Of a DNA stretch of 64,000 nt, positions 33,917 to 45,048 are shown in pieces. The notes beneath the pieces are model-generated. The model was not told the DNA's origin. It was given only the letters and a program-made list of their open reading frames with translations, and searched no databases. The DNA is taken from NCBI RefSeq assembly GCF_963678635.1, contig NC_087065.1, forward strand, positions 45,233,919 through 45,297,918. Direction: 5' to 3'. Numbering within the stretch: the first letter of the stretch is position 1; every line of letters begins with the position of its first letter. The position numbers were made by a program, and so were the translations under genes. This DNA is from Symsagittifera roscoffensis (Eukaryota > Xenacoelomorpha > Acoela > Convolutidae).

Positions 33917-34117
33917 CTCTCAGATTGGTCACTTGTGTCAGGAAGAGTGTCATGTTCGTGATGTGGGTCTGCAGTTGGGTGGACACCACCTCTACCCGCT
34001 CCTTCCTCTCCACCGTCTCCCTCTCCTGTTTGCCCATCTCCCCCAACACCACCCCGTCTTTCCTATTCGCCCCCTCAGTCTGAAGTGCCAACTGATCCCA
34101 ACCACTCACAAGGCCAT
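33917..34117 (-). CDS. Coiled-coil gene, cluster A exon 5
   Basis: 201 nt, phase 1 in and phase 1 out. The acceptor is TTTGTTAAG (an AG after a weak pyrimidine tract). The donor is AGAG/GTATGA. It encodes GLVSGWDQLALQTEG and continues to THITNMTLFLTQVTNLR, a charged helical segment. The stop-free frame starts just after an in-frame TAA, which with phase fixes the acceptor. It is identical in structure to the copy B exon (one Glu-to-Gly change: ETVERKERV against ETVGRKERV). Confidence 0.75.
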
Positions 34118-34426
34118 CTTAACAAACACTGTAAACTTGGACACAAATTTCACCAAAAATCTTGTTTTAAAATTTATCATCCATCACTCACTGGTTCTTT
34201 GGCTCTTTACAGAGAACTACTGTTATGCCCAATGGTTAATACCTATATGCAATTTTTGATTATTTTTTGGGCTAAAAGTTGTTTACTCACCCTCAAGCAC
34301 GGATCATCGAATTAGCTACTTGTAAGAATAATTATAATAGTCGCCGTTTCAGCCATTTGCATTGTGAAAAACCTTGCAACCTGTCGAAGCATAGATTGTT
34401 TATTAGAGTATGGATGGTAACATTAC

Positions 34427-34580
34427 CTCGTTTGTCTATGCAAGTGTTGCGCAGTTGTCGTATCTTCTGTCCACTGTCGATGATGTCCTCTGTCAGCTGA
34501 CCCCTCTCCCTCCCCATCCTCTCCAGATAACTCTTCAGTCTGTCATTCTGGTCCACCACACACACTATCTTCTCACCCAC
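34427..34580 (-). CDS. Coiled-coil gene, cluster A exon 4
   Basis: 154 nt, phase 0 in and phase 1 out. Acceptor GTGACTTAG, donor CGAG/GTAATG. Encodes VGEKIVCVVDQNDRLKSYL through IRQLRNTCIDKR. Amphipathic helical pattern with Cys residues near both ends. Confidence 0.8.
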
Positions 34581-34719
34581 CTAAGTCACAAATCACCACT
34601 CAATCTCAATTGAACACAACAATGATTACTTTGAAACAATGATTCCAAATAATTAAGGGGAACTCCTTTTTTTGTCGTAAAATGGTTTAATTGATTCCAG
34701 ATAATGATTATATTTTATG

Positions 34720-35190
34720 CAGGGGCGGATCTAGGGTTTTCTCGAGGGAAGGGCGGATTTTCAAAAAAAATCAAAAATTTTGACCTTTTTTGTAGGCCGA
34801 CAAATAGATTTTCCAAGCTATCCGAGATCATTGAAAAGACCCTGTTTTGGTAAAATTTTCTGCGCCGCAGGCAAAATTTTGAAAAAACAGGCAAAAAAGG
34901 CATTTTTAGGCACTTTTTGGAAAATTTTGACCAAAAAATTGCGCTTTTTCAGGGTGCGCTTCCCCTCAAAATTAGTATATATAATCTAACTTTCCAAGGT
35001 TACTGTGGCAGCAGTACTACACAGTACCACAGCGCCAAAGGCGCCTTTCGAACGTTTTTAGGGTCCGTCACTAAAAATAGACATCTCAAAATAGTACAAA
35101 TGGGGGACCCTTTGGGTCGGCAGGAGGTCGAATCCCTGAGGAAGGAGCGTCCGCCTCCCCCCCCCGTCTAAACCGCCTCCCCCCCTAAAT
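34720..35190. mobile_element. Insertion specific to copy A intron (GGGGCGGATC-type)
   Basis: Copy A departs from copy B at CAGGGGCGGATCTAGGG, a terminal sequence typical of small non-autonomous DNA transposons, and rejoins it at CTCCTCCCTACCTG next to exon 3. The stretch includes CCAAAGGCGCCTTTCGAACG and C-rich runs near the right end. The right terminus and target duplication are not clear. In copy B the same interval holds unrelated sequence ending in a TC microsatellite. Confidence 0.45.
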
Positions 35191-35203
35191 ATCTCCTCCC
35201 TAC

Positions 35204-35305
35204 CTGTTCGATGTCTGCCTCCACCCTCTTCTTCTCCCTCCCCTGTCTGTTCAGCTCTTCCACTGTCTCCCTTCCGGTTTCTTTGATCCCCGTCTCCGCC
35301 TGTCT
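35204..35305 (-). CDS. Coiled-coil gene, cluster A exon 3
   Basis: 102 nt (34 codons), phase 0 in and out. Acceptor TGTTGTAG, donor CAG/GTAGGG. Encodes RQAETGIKETGRETVEELN and then REKKRVEADIEQ, a strongly charged coiled-coil segment. Being a multiple of three, it can be skipped without a frameshift. Confidence 0.82.
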
Positions 35306-35745
35306 CTACAACACAGAAACAGAATAACAACTCAATCTCAGGTCACTGGAGTGCATTGACGTTAAAAAACACGAAGGAAAACTTAATTTCGATAAACATG
35401 CTGAGCAATTGACGGATCTTGGTCACTATTTCCTCCCCTTTTTTTGGGTTGGGGGGGGTTGGAGGTTTGGTACTATTTTACGCATACATCCATTTTTTCT
35501 TGACCAACTCCATAATTTTTCGATGCAGTTTTTGACGCCAACCTATACTCAATTCCTTTTTTACTCAATTTTTTTCCTTTTTAGACGTTTGATTTATAAC
35601 ATTTTTCACATTTTGAAATGAGCAATAATTTTTTTTTGAAGAAACGACAACGCTTTACTCAAAAAAATTGAGAGGAATTTGATCATTACTTGCTAAAAAC
35701 TGTATATTATATTTATATAGAGGCATAGGATAACAGTTAGCTCAC

Positions 35746-35825
35746 CTTGGGAGTATCGAGTTGTTGCAGCTGTACTTTCGCCACCGACACTTCATTGCCC
35801 AGTTTGGCATTCTGCGCCTTCAGTA
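35746..35825 (-). CDS. Coiled-coil gene, cluster A exon 2
   Basis: 80 nt, phase 1 in and phase 0 out. Acceptor CGATTTCAG, donor AAG/GTGAGC. Encodes VLKAQNAKLGNEVSVAKVQ followed by LQQLDTPK. Helical with Leu/Val heptads. Confidence 0.82.
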
Positions 35826-36261
35826 CTGAAATCGATATTTAATTTTTCACTTCCATTTTTAAAGAGTTATGTATTTTGTTCCAGAATCATAGGGAAGATT
35901 TCGCGTGTAGGGTCAAAATCCATACATGCCAAATCATCAAATTAGTTCTTTATAGGGGTGGGTCCCTTTTTGATAACATAGGAAAATAGTTAAAGAAACG
36001 CAGATAATCTTGGTGCGGTCTTCAAATTTTTGATCATCACCTACGTGATATAGTGAGGGTATTTCGCATAACCGAAAAACCATGCAACCGATAAAAATTT
36101 AACCACTTTAAGCTATGCCCAAGACTTCAGATTGATTTTCAAGCTTATTTGTTTCAAATTTCTGAATGCTGAACTCTGATTGGTTAACATAAAAGTTTTC
36201 GGATGCGCATGTAGCTAGCGAATAAAAGATTTCCTCTGACACGATTTTAATGAAGAGTTAC

Positions 36262-36400
36262 CAGTAAGTTGTTTCTTGTTCTGCTCGTGTTTCTGCGTGT
36301 AGTCTCTATGGTCCTGTTGCAGTTTAATGAACAGGGGTGTCTCCTCCTCCACCTTCGCTCTCTTCTCATCCCTCGCTCGAGTGTATTTGTCTATGCTGCT
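36262..36400 (-). CDS. Coiled-coil gene, cluster A exon 1
   Basis: 139 nt, phase 0 in and phase 1 out. Acceptor TATTTTGTAG, donor ACTG/GTAACT. Encodes SSIDKYTRARDEKRAKVEE, then LFIKLQQDHRDYTQKHEQN and KKQLT. Reading into it from the last exon of cluster B (phase 1) meets a TGA after 11 codons, so it can only follow a phase-0 exon such as the one at 52694-52857. Confidence 0.8.
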
Positions 36401-37673
36401 CTACAAAATAACAAATGTGCTGTAATAAACGAAGGTCAGTGTCCAATTCATTTTAATGAAAACAACGACTGCTCTTTAAGGCCAATGAAAAAATTTTTTT
36501 GGTTGAAAGTTGACGAAAGAATCGGGACAAAAAAAAACATTTTTTTTCTTTTTTTTTTTGCTTCAATTTATCACCCCTACCCTAATGTAAACGACAAAGG
36601 GATGTTTTTCGCGTCTGGTAACGTACTAATACAACCAAATGACTTGCCTCAATTCAGTTTGGAACGCATTAATTCAGCGCTTACGCGTGTTGTAAGATAG
36701 CAAAATGTCGCGCGATAATTATCCCAAATTGGCAATTTTCAAACACCCATAACTTACAGAAAAATGACACAGGTGAATGGTCTTTTTAAAATTGGTTTCA
36801 GCAAAAAAATTTTCAGCTGATTCGAAAAAAAATCCGTGAAAATTCTTAGTTAAATTGACTGATCAAAAAACACCCTGAGCATGAATATTCCACACTTTAT
36901 TCAAAAGTTGGAACAACAAGGTTAGACGATTACTGTGCAAGCGAGTAGCACAGAAAATTCCGACCTGAATAAAAATTAAATGAGAAAAAGATTCACTTGT
37001 TTCAAATTGTGTCGGTTTTTTGTTGTGGCGTGATGAGATGATCTTTACGAAACTCTAGCACTTAGGAATGCTCGATAGTAAAAGTAAAGAAGACTGCTCG
37101 TATCTTCGTTTGGATTCGAAACAAATCTCCAAATCTTCGTTTTTGATCGAAACTATTTTCGAGTAGCAAAATGTTCAGTTTCTAATTTCACGGGAGAGAG
37201 AAAGTGCAATTTTTTTATTACCTGAGCAAATAAACGAAATTTTTTTTCACGTTTTTGTATTTTCTCTGCAACTATTTGAGATATATGGATCATAATCTGC
37301 AAAAATTAAGATCGAACTATTTGGAAGGACTTGACTGAGCCAAAGTTTGAGAAGTTTGGTTTCGAAGCCGTTAGCCAGCATATTACAACTAGCTTTATAG
37401 GTGTTCTTGCTGTAGGAGCATCCTAGCAAACAATGTGATCAAAATTTTGAATTTATAGGCTCAAATTAATTCTTTTGCAAGTTGATGACCTTTATTTACT
37501 CTTTTTTGCAGTAAAACGACAGATATTAGAATTGAACAAGTCACTAGGCACGGAGTCAAAAAATGGCCCAAATTTTTAAATAATTTTGCCTTGATGATCG
37601 AAATAAGTCAAGAAACGAACTGTTTCCAGCAAATATTTAGAAAAAATTACTGCTTCAATCTATGTGCAGGATT
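36401..37673. other. Copy A intron between exon 1 and the 792-bp unit
   Basis: Contains another CGCTTACGCG / CACCCATAACTTACAG block (about 36680-36760), an ACTGCTCGTATC block (37089), and the outer arm (about 37236-37500) of an imperfect inverted repeat whose other arm is in the 792-bp unit. No exon found. Confidence 0.5.
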
Positions 37674-38463
37674 CTCATTGGCAGTTATTTTGTCCGTATT
37701 TTTTGTTCAACCTTCTGGTAAAAGCTCCCAAGGAATCTTACTGTTTAAGTCATCAAAACAGTTATGACCGTTTTTGTACGCCGAACCTAGTAACTTTTCA
37801 ATTATGTTATCTGTCGTTTCTTGGCAAAAAATAGAATGAATCAAGGTCATTAGCTTACCAAAGAATTAGTTTGAGACTACAAATTCAAATTCCTTACATT
37901 GTTTGCAAGGATGTTCCCTCGGTAAGGATACCTATAAAACTAGGTATAAAATTCTGGCTTATTTACGGCTTTGAAACCAGATTTCTCAAATTTTGGCCCA
38001 GTTAAGTCCTTTCAAATTATTTTATCTAAAATTTGGCAAATTATTAACCATATATCTTAAATAGTTGCAGAGAAAATGACAAAAACGTGAAAAAAAGTTC
38101 GTTCAGCTTATCGTTGAAATAAAAAAACTTACAACTTCTATGTCCCATGACTGTACCACCGCAACAGTTAAAAATAATTTTGAACACTTTTCGGGAAGAA
38201 TTTTGTTAGTTCAATGAGTTTCAGAACGCTTTTACGTTCACTGGGCTTGAGAGTGCTTCGCCTGACAGAGCGTTGAGCTTTAAACTAATTCAAGACACTT
38301 TTTTGAGAAAAAAAAAATTGAAAAAGGCTTACTATAAATTTTTCAAAGAAGAAATTTGTATGGCAAGCATTTTTTCAATCAATTTTGTTTTTGAAAATTA
38401 TCTTAAATTGATTTCCATATATGAAAGTATATGATAGGCTTTTTTCTTGTATGGACGTCAACC
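37674..38463. repeat. Single copy of the ~792-bp unit (copy A)
   Basis: Starts CTCATTGGCAGTTATTTTG and ends TATGGACGTCAACCC, followed by GGGTACC. The same segment is present six times in copy B. Its middle part (about 37790-38090) is an inverted, diverged copy of 37236-37500: GCAGAGAAAATGACAAAAACG mirrors CGTTTTTGTATTTTCTCTGC, written here as separate parts. Confidence 0.85.
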
Positions 38464-38970
38464 CGGGTACCTTAAAGCGTTAAATATGGAGCAGAACCCG
38501 CGAACATATACGTAGAATGGCGGCGTCGTGTTGTTTGCTACTGTCAAGGAATCCGAAACATGCAATTTTACGACAAAATTCGCCTAACCAAACTACAGCA
38601 GTTAAATTTGGAGACTTTGGCATTTTTGCCCAACTTTTAAACTGTTTCTTGTAACGAATTGCCATAGTCAGCCTACGGTTAGGCATAGATTTAATGCTTA
38701 GACATGTGAGAATTTTATTTCTACTAACGAATCTCCCGCACATTTTTGTATAAGGGACGACATAGATACAGATAAAAGAAAATCTAGATTAGAGTTTTAA
38801 AAATTCCAACGAGTTATAGGTAATTGTATCTGGCAATATTGGAGTTTTTGTATCCGCTTGAAAAAATTCATGAAGTCAGGTTCTGACGCTTAAAAATTAC
38901 ACGGCTATCGATTACCACGTAATAAACATCATCCACGATTGAGACTAGCGATAAGACGGTTCGTATATTG

Positions 38971-39159
38971 GGATGGACCGTACCCGGCGGTAGTGTAAGA
39001 CCGGGACAATCCGTGGATCGGCTGAAGCAAGCTTCCTTGCCGAATCCGTGATTCAAAAATCAGTTTAATATTGGTGCCAGGCAATGCCCAGCATGCCAGA
39101 TATTAAGCTGACAAGAACAGATACTACACATGATCTTAGCCAAAAGGCCGAGAAGCGAT
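38971..39159 (-). ncRNA. U2: U2 snRNA gene (copy A)
   Basis: This is the core spliceosomal RNA that pairs with the intron branch site. On the minus strand the 5' end reads ATCGCTTCTCGGCCTTTTGG, the universal U2 start, followed by CTAAGATCATGTGTAGTATC with the GTAGTA branch-point recognition sequence, then TGTTCTTGTCAGCTTAATAT. An Sm-type site (GATTTTTGAA) lies at about 39053-39062. Stem-loop III follows, then stem-loop IV (TCCCGGTCTTACACTACCGC). The length of about 189 nt is normal for U2. The 3' end is estimated from the bases after stem-loop IV. The gene lies in an intron of the coiled-coil gene on the same strand. It is identical to the copy at 51561-51749, so both are plausible functional genes if the duplication is real. 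Confidence 0.97.
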
Positions 39160-39996
39160 ACTCTTAGGTGTTTGTTCGAGGGATCCTTTCTAAAAAGTGA
39201 ATGTATTCCAACAAAGGGGATTCTTTAGGTTATGATATCTAAAGATTTGAGGTCTAACGAGTTTACTGTTCAAAACTTTTAAGGACTACTGTCCTATTTT
39301 CTATGACCCCTTCTTGGTCCAAACATCGTTTTCTACCACTGAAGGTCGTTTACATATTTCCAATTTTTCCTCAGGTTGAGAATAAATTATAGAGTTTTGG
39401 TTAACAATACTAGAATATAAACTAAGAAATTTTACTTGTTTAATGCAGCTTGTAAAAGCCAATTCGAATCAGGCCACCGTGAACAACCAAAATGGACGAG
39501 AGAATGGCATACAAGAGTACTTGCTGTGGTATTTTGCTTTATATGATTGAATTCAGAACCGAGCGCACGTCTAGTATGACAACAAGTCACGATATATGCC
39601 TTCGGAGCTACAATGATAGGAACTGCGATTGTTATTCGGATTCTTAGGAGATTAGCAGTAGACTAAGAAATACCGACGATACATACGAGCATGCTATTTA
39701 TAATGAATAAAAAATTATATACATTTTAAATTATACCTTTTTGGACAGATACTCAATACAATGTGTAGACGAACGAGTCGAATCTTATAAAACTTATAAA
39801 ATATTGACTACAGGATTCTGATACATAATTCTCATAAAGAAAATCGGAGATCTTAAATATCTTGAGACTATTTTCACGTATCCTTTGATTGAAAGCTACC
39901 TTTTTTTATGAGGCGCTCCGCCGCCTTGATGGGACAAAAGCGGCATTGAGAAATTTTGAAGGCTCCGGTCAACCAAATAAGAACTCTGGTTTTCTT
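39160..39996. other. U2 upstream flank and end of copy A
   Basis: The first ~250 bases right of the U2 5' end are its expected promoter region (PSE-type snRNA promoters lie within about 60 bases of the start). I cannot define the element without related genes. The remainder is AT-rich. A short plus-strand frame at 39889 recurs in copy B but has no domain. Confidence 0.4.
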
Positions 39997-40006
39997 GGTT
40001 ACATGT

Positions 40007-40207
40007 CAGTATTTAGACAGCCGCGTATTCATACTGGTCAGTATTTAGACAAATACTGTTTCAACCAATCAGAATCGAGACAAAGAAGAAATTAATAAAT
40101 AATTATTATTTATTTTGGATTATTTATGTTTTTTCTCGATTCTGATTGGTTCATACAGTATTTGTCTAAATACTGACCAGTATGAATACGCGGCTGTCTA
40201 AATACTG
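40007..40207. mobile_element. 201-bp hairpin MITE between the duplication copies
   Basis: The left arm CAGTATTTAGACAGCCGCGT...CAGTATTTAGACAAATACTG is perfectly mirrored at the right end, and further mirrored blocks (AACCAATCAGAATCGAGA) continue inward to a short AT-rich loop. It fills nearly all of the 225-bp spacer (39997-40221). No target duplication visible. No ORF. Confidence 0.9.
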
Positions 40208-42722
40208 GCTGCACTCCGGTTATTCTTATTAAGTAGGCAGTGTTTTAAGTGTGACAGGAAAATTTCAAAGCATTTTGTTTTGCTCCACTATTTATTTATT
40301 TGTTTCAATTCATGCGCAGATATCATGAAAAGCTAATTGCTCGGTGAAGTATTAGTTATTACAAAAACAGATAGTTAAATGTAATTTTCACCCTACGATA
40401 ATTGATTATTTTCATTTCCTCATTTTCTGATTTGTGAATAAATCTTAAAATCTTTTCGGTCCATTAGCGTTTGCTAACTTAAAAAAAAAGTTTTACAGCA
40501 ATATTTTTTGACACAAGTCTTTGAAGATATTCAGCGAGGGAGGGAAAAAAATCTTTATATGAAGTCGGATGTAATAATACAGGTTTTTGATTAAGTTTTT
40601 TCGTTCTAGATTTCCCATGAACTTTAATACCAATTACAAGCCACAAGTTTTGTTGCTCAAGTTATATAACCGAATAACCATATAGTTTCGCTCAAAACAT
40701 AGCAACTAATAGTTTACTTTTCCTTGAATTAATTTTTCTACACATTGTTCCGTAGGGTTGAAAAATGCCAATTTGAGCGCTTATGCTTTAGTTTAATTTA
40801 AAACTTTAGCAACAAATTCTCTAGATGAGAAATCAATCCTCTGAGTTTATTTATAGCAACAAATTCTCTAGATAAAAAATCATTCACCTGAGTTTAGATA
40901 ACGTTTTTGTGGCAAGCGTTTTCTGCTGTACTTTCTAATTAAAAAAAAAAATTGAGGACTTTTTTGCAATTCGAAAAAAAAAAACAATTTGGTCGACTTG
41001 GGATACCTTATCAATGCAACCTTGTCATTTTCCTTACTTCACGTATATCATGCGCGGCTAATTTGCTCTGCGCAGAAATCGTTCCAAATTAAATTTAATC
41101 AAGTGAAATTACCATTGCATAGGGAGAAGCAAAAATATTTTAGACACAATAAAAGGCAGTAAAAAAATTGAGAATTTGGCGTTAATACGGGATTTTTGTT
41201 CCGACTTTCGAAATTTCTGTGATCGGGAAGTTTTTGAACTAACTATTCTCGCTTAAATTTTTTATTTTTTTTCTGAATGATATCGAAATCCAAAGCTTCA
41301 AATTAAAAAGAAACAAGACTGCTCGTATCAAGGCGAAGCCGTGAATGTTCCGACTGCCTTTTAATGTCTATGAAGCAGTTATAACATGAAAAAATTAAAT
41401 GTAATAAAACAAACTAATTTTTTTTTACAATGTGAGATTTTTTGTGAAAGTCATCCCCTCCACACGCCATTTAAAGTGCAAAGTGATAGATTCCGCTACT
41501 AGTAATAAATCAATTATGGCAAATAAGCTTCCTTCGATTAATCTAGAACAATTTCTAAGATGAAACAAGACTGCTCGTATCAGGACGAAGCCCCGAATGT
41601 TCCGACTGCCTTTTAACGTCTATGGAGCAGAAGAACATGAAAAATTTAATTTTAATAAAATTAATCAATTTTTTTTGAAAACATCCCCCACACGCCATAT
41701 TAAATACAAATTGATAGATTTTTGCTGCTGTTAAAAATCAATTATGACATATAAGCTTCCTTTAATCAATTTGGAACGATTTCTAATACGGATTAAGTCT
41801 CGCTTACGCGTTAATAGCGCAAAATACATCGCGCGTTAATTGTCCCAAATTGCCCAAAATGGCAGTCTTTAAACCCCCATAACTTTACGAAAAAGTTACA
41901 AAATCGCAACAATTAACCAGCTATAGTTGGCTTCAATTCAATTGGGATTAATTTTCAGAGCGGTTAATTTGCCACGCTTAATTAAAACTAGCCTTTTGCC
42001 CCGCTTTTACGGATTAAAACTACCAAAATATCACTCGAGCTGTTTTGCAATCCGTAATTTAGTCTAGTCCAAGCATACTCACTTTCCAATTCAAACCTTT
42101 CCGGATTGATACCCATACAGTGTCATTATATGTGAAATCGGTCTGAAAAAAAAACACTCCAGGCATATAAATTTGTCACTTTCTTCGACAGCCGGAACAA
42201 TAATTCAAATTTTGAAACTAACGCCCTACACATTTCGTCCTGTAAAAACGTAAGCGGCAAATTAACTCAAAACAAGTTGAATTGAAGCAAACAGTTTGCT
42301 CCTACTATTACGTTACCAGACAGAACAGATACTTTTTGTACTATACATGAGATGTTTGATTTCAAGCGTAAAGTTGAAAATGAAAAAAAATCAATCTTTT
42401 TTTATTTACTGCGTACAATTTGCCCTGATATGAGAAAAGAAATTCTGTACTAGTTCGGGTTCAAAGAAAATGAAATTGCATATTTCGCGGTTTTTACCTG
42501 TTATGTCACATCATTGGGTTGTTAATGAGAAAAGTCAACGGATCCCGAAGTATTTTCAATTCTTCTATCTACTTCCGCAAAAATGCTTTTAATTTTGGAA
42601 GCAGTTATTATCAAGTTTTTATGACCATTATTATTTAATTAATTTAAGTTATTTTTAGTAAGATTATTCGTATGGTAAAATTATTTGCTGATAAAGTTAT
42701 GATGTTGCATGATGAATCATAC

Positions 42723-42923
42723 CTCTCAGATTGGTCACTTGTGTCAGGAAGAGTGTCATGTTCGTGATGTGGGTCTGCAGTTGGGTGGACACCACCTCTA
42801 CCCGCTCCTTCCTCCCCACCGTCTCCCTCTCCTGTTTGCCCATCTCCCCCAACACCACCCCGTCTTTCCTATTCGCCCCCTCAGTCTGAAGTGCCAACTG
42901 ATCCCAACCACTCACAAGGCCAT
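42723..42923 (-). CDS. Coiled-coil gene, cluster B exon 5
   Basis: 201 nt, phase 1 in and out, with the same splice sites as the copy A exon. Its phase-1 exit fits the terminal exon (30811-31283) or exon 2 of cluster A, but not exon 1 of cluster A. Confidence 0.75.
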
Positions 42924-43240
42924 CTTAACAAACACTGTAAACTTGGACAAAAATTTCACCAAAAATCTTGTTTTTAAATTTATCATCCATCACTCACTGG
43001 TTCTTTGGCTCTTTACAGAGAACTACTGTTATGCCCAATGGTTAATACCTATATGCAATTTTGGATTATTTTTTTTGGGCTTAAAGTTGTTTACTCACCC
43101 TCAAGCACGGATCATCGAATTGGCTACTTGTAAGAATAATTATAATAGTCGCCGTTTCAGCCATTCGCAGAGGATCTATGAAAGACCTTGCAACCTGTGT
43201 ACGCATAGTTCGTTTATTAGTGTATGTATAGTAACATTAC

Positions 43241-43394
43241 CCCGTTTGTCTATGCAAGTGTTGCGCAGTTGTCGTATCTTCTGTCCACTGTCGATGATGT
43301 CCTCTGTCAGCTGACCCCTCTCCCTCCCCATCCTCTCCAGATAACTCTTCAGTCTGTCATTCTGGTCCACCACACACACTATCTTCTCACCCAC
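43241..43394 (-). CDS. Coiled-coil gene, cluster B exon 4
   Basis: 154 nt, phase 0 in and phase 1 out. The donor context is CGGG/GTAATG, one base different from copy A and silent for the final Arg. The protein segment is the same as in cluster A. Confidence 0.8.
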
Positions 43395-43769
43395 CTAAAT
43401 CACAAACCATCTCTCAATCTCAATTGAACAAAACAATGATTACTTTGAAACCATGATTCCAAATGAATTAGGGAAACTCCTATTTTTGCCGTAAAATGTT
43501 TTTTATCGATTCCAGATAATGATTATATTTTATGTATGATACATAAAAAGGCAGTTAAAACAGTCACTAAGTGCCTTGAACCTCGAGAAGCAGAATAAGG
43601 ACAGAATATAAATCTTACGAAGGTCCGCAACCAGAGCTCAAAAAATAAATAACTGAACAAATCATAAGTTGATCTTTTATCGCTCGTGACGATAATTCTT
43701 TTCTTTGAAAATTTTGAATTTTTTCATTATGCTGCTGGAGGTCGTCTCTTTGTTTTCTATCGTGTGGTG

Positions 43770-43771
<2 letters not shown>

Positions 43772-43809
<38 letters not shown>
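43772..43809. repeat. (TC)n microsatellite, copy B only
   Basis: About 38 bases of TC repeat in the intron just below exon 3. Copy A has a C-rich transposon-like stretch at this place. Confidence 0.95.
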
Positions 43810-43812
<3 letters not shown>

Positions 43813-43821
43813 CCTCCCTAC

Positions 43822-43923
43822 CTGTTCGATGTCTGCCTCCACCCTCTTCTTCTCCCTCCCCTGTCTGTTCAGCTCCTCCACTGTCTCCCTTCCGGTCTCT
43901 TTTATCCCCGTCTCCGCCTGTCT
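43822..43923 (-). CDS. Coiled-coil gene, cluster B exon 3
   Basis: 102 nt, phase 0 in and out. Protein sequence as in cluster A. The donor lies 12 bases from the TC microsatellite, which may influence its use. Confidence 0.82.
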
Positions 43924-44071
43924 CTACAACACAGAAACAGAGTCAATCTAAACTTACTGGAGTACATTGACCTACTTTTGAGTGAACGTAAAAAACTACG
44001 AACAAAAATTTGATTTCGATAAACATTCTGAGCAATTGACGGATCTTGATAACTATTTCCTCCCCTTTTCT

Positions 44072-44103
44072 TTTTTTTTGGGGGGGGGGGGGGGGGGTGG
44101 GGG
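44072..44103. repeat. T-run followed by long G-run
   Basis: T9 followed by about 18 G and a further G-rich stretch in copy B. The copy A equivalent (about 35440-35460) is shorter. Prone to sequencing and assembly error. Confidence 0.85.
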
Positions 44104-44393
44104 TTGGAGGTTTGGTACTATTTTACGCATACATCCATTTTTTCTTGACCAACCCCATAATTTTTTGATGCAGTTTTTGACACCAACCTATACTCAATTT
44201 CTTTTTTCCATACTCAACTTTTTTCCTTTTTAGACGTTTGATTTATAACATTTTTCACATTTTGAAATGAGCAATAATTTTTTTTGAAGAAACGACAACA
44301 CTTTACTCAAAAAAATTGAGAGGAATTTGATCATTACTTGCTAAAAACTGTATATTATATTTATATAGAGGCATAGTATAACAGTTAGCTCAC

Positions 44394-44473
44394 CTTGGGA
44401 GTATCGAGTTGTTGCAGCTGTGCTTTGGCCACCGACACTTCATTGCCCAGTTTGGCATTCTGCGCCTTCAGTA
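44394..44473 (-). CDS. Coiled-coil gene, cluster B exon 2
   Basis: 80 nt, phase 1 in and phase 0 out. Same splice sites as in cluster A, with one change near the middle (GTGGCCAAAGC against GTGGCGAAAGT), Ala-Lys-Ala against Ala-Lys-Val. Confidence 0.82.
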
Positions 44474-44909
44474 CTGAAATCGATATTTAATTTTTCACTT
44501 CCATTTTTAAAGAGCTATGTATTTTGTTCCAGAATCATAGGGAAGATTTCGCGTGTAGGGTCAAAATCCATACATGCCAAATCATCAAATTAGTTCTTTA
44601 TAGGGGTGGGTCCCTTTTTGATAACATAGGAAAATAGTTAAAGAAACGCAGATAATCTTGGTGTGGTCTTCAAACTTTTGATCATCACCTACGTGATATA
44701 GTGAGGGTATTTCGCATAACCGAAAAACCATGCAACTGATAAAAATTTAACCACTTTAAGCTATGCCCAAAACTTCAGATTGATTTTCAAGCTTATTTGT
44801 TTCAAATTTCTGAATGCTGAACTCTGATTGGTTAACATAAAAGTTTTCGGATGCGCATGTAGCTAGCGAATAAAAGATTTCCTCTGACACGACTTTAATG
44901 AAGAGTTAC

Positions 44910-45048
44910 CAGTGAGTTGTTTCTTGTTCTGCTCGTATTTCTGCGTGTAGTCTCTATGGTCCTGTTGCAGTTTAATGAACAGGGGTGTCTCCTCCTCCAC
45001 CTTCGCTCTCTTCTGATCCCTCGCTCGGGTGTATTTGTCTATGCTGCT
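44910..45048 (-). CDS. Coiled-coil gene, cluster B exon 1
   Basis: 139 nt, phase 0 in and phase 1 out. It follows the exon at 52694-52857 in phase. Differs from the cluster A exon by a few codons (ARDQKR against ARDEKR, QKYEQN against QKHEQN). Its frame is intact. Confidence 0.8.

Larger units (their letters stand above)
31424..39996. repeat. Segmental tandem duplication, copy A (8573 bp)
   Basis: The left boundary is at ATTCTTATTAAGTAGGC (31424) and the right boundary after CTCTGGTTTTCTT (39996). It is nearly identical to copy B except for scattered single-base changes, a different e3-e4 intron segment, a 17-bp stretch near U2 and a single 792-bp unit where B has six. It carries five coding exons and one U2 gene. 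Confidence 0.95.

Noticed and set aside
37247-37429. 60-codon minus-strand frame conserved in both copies
   Set aside because: Part of the inverted-repeat arm. Similarity between copies is due to duplication.
38480-38743. 87-codon minus-strand frame conserved in copy B (51088-51351)
   Set aside because: Conservation is explained by the recent segmental duplication. No domain, and it does not splice in phase.
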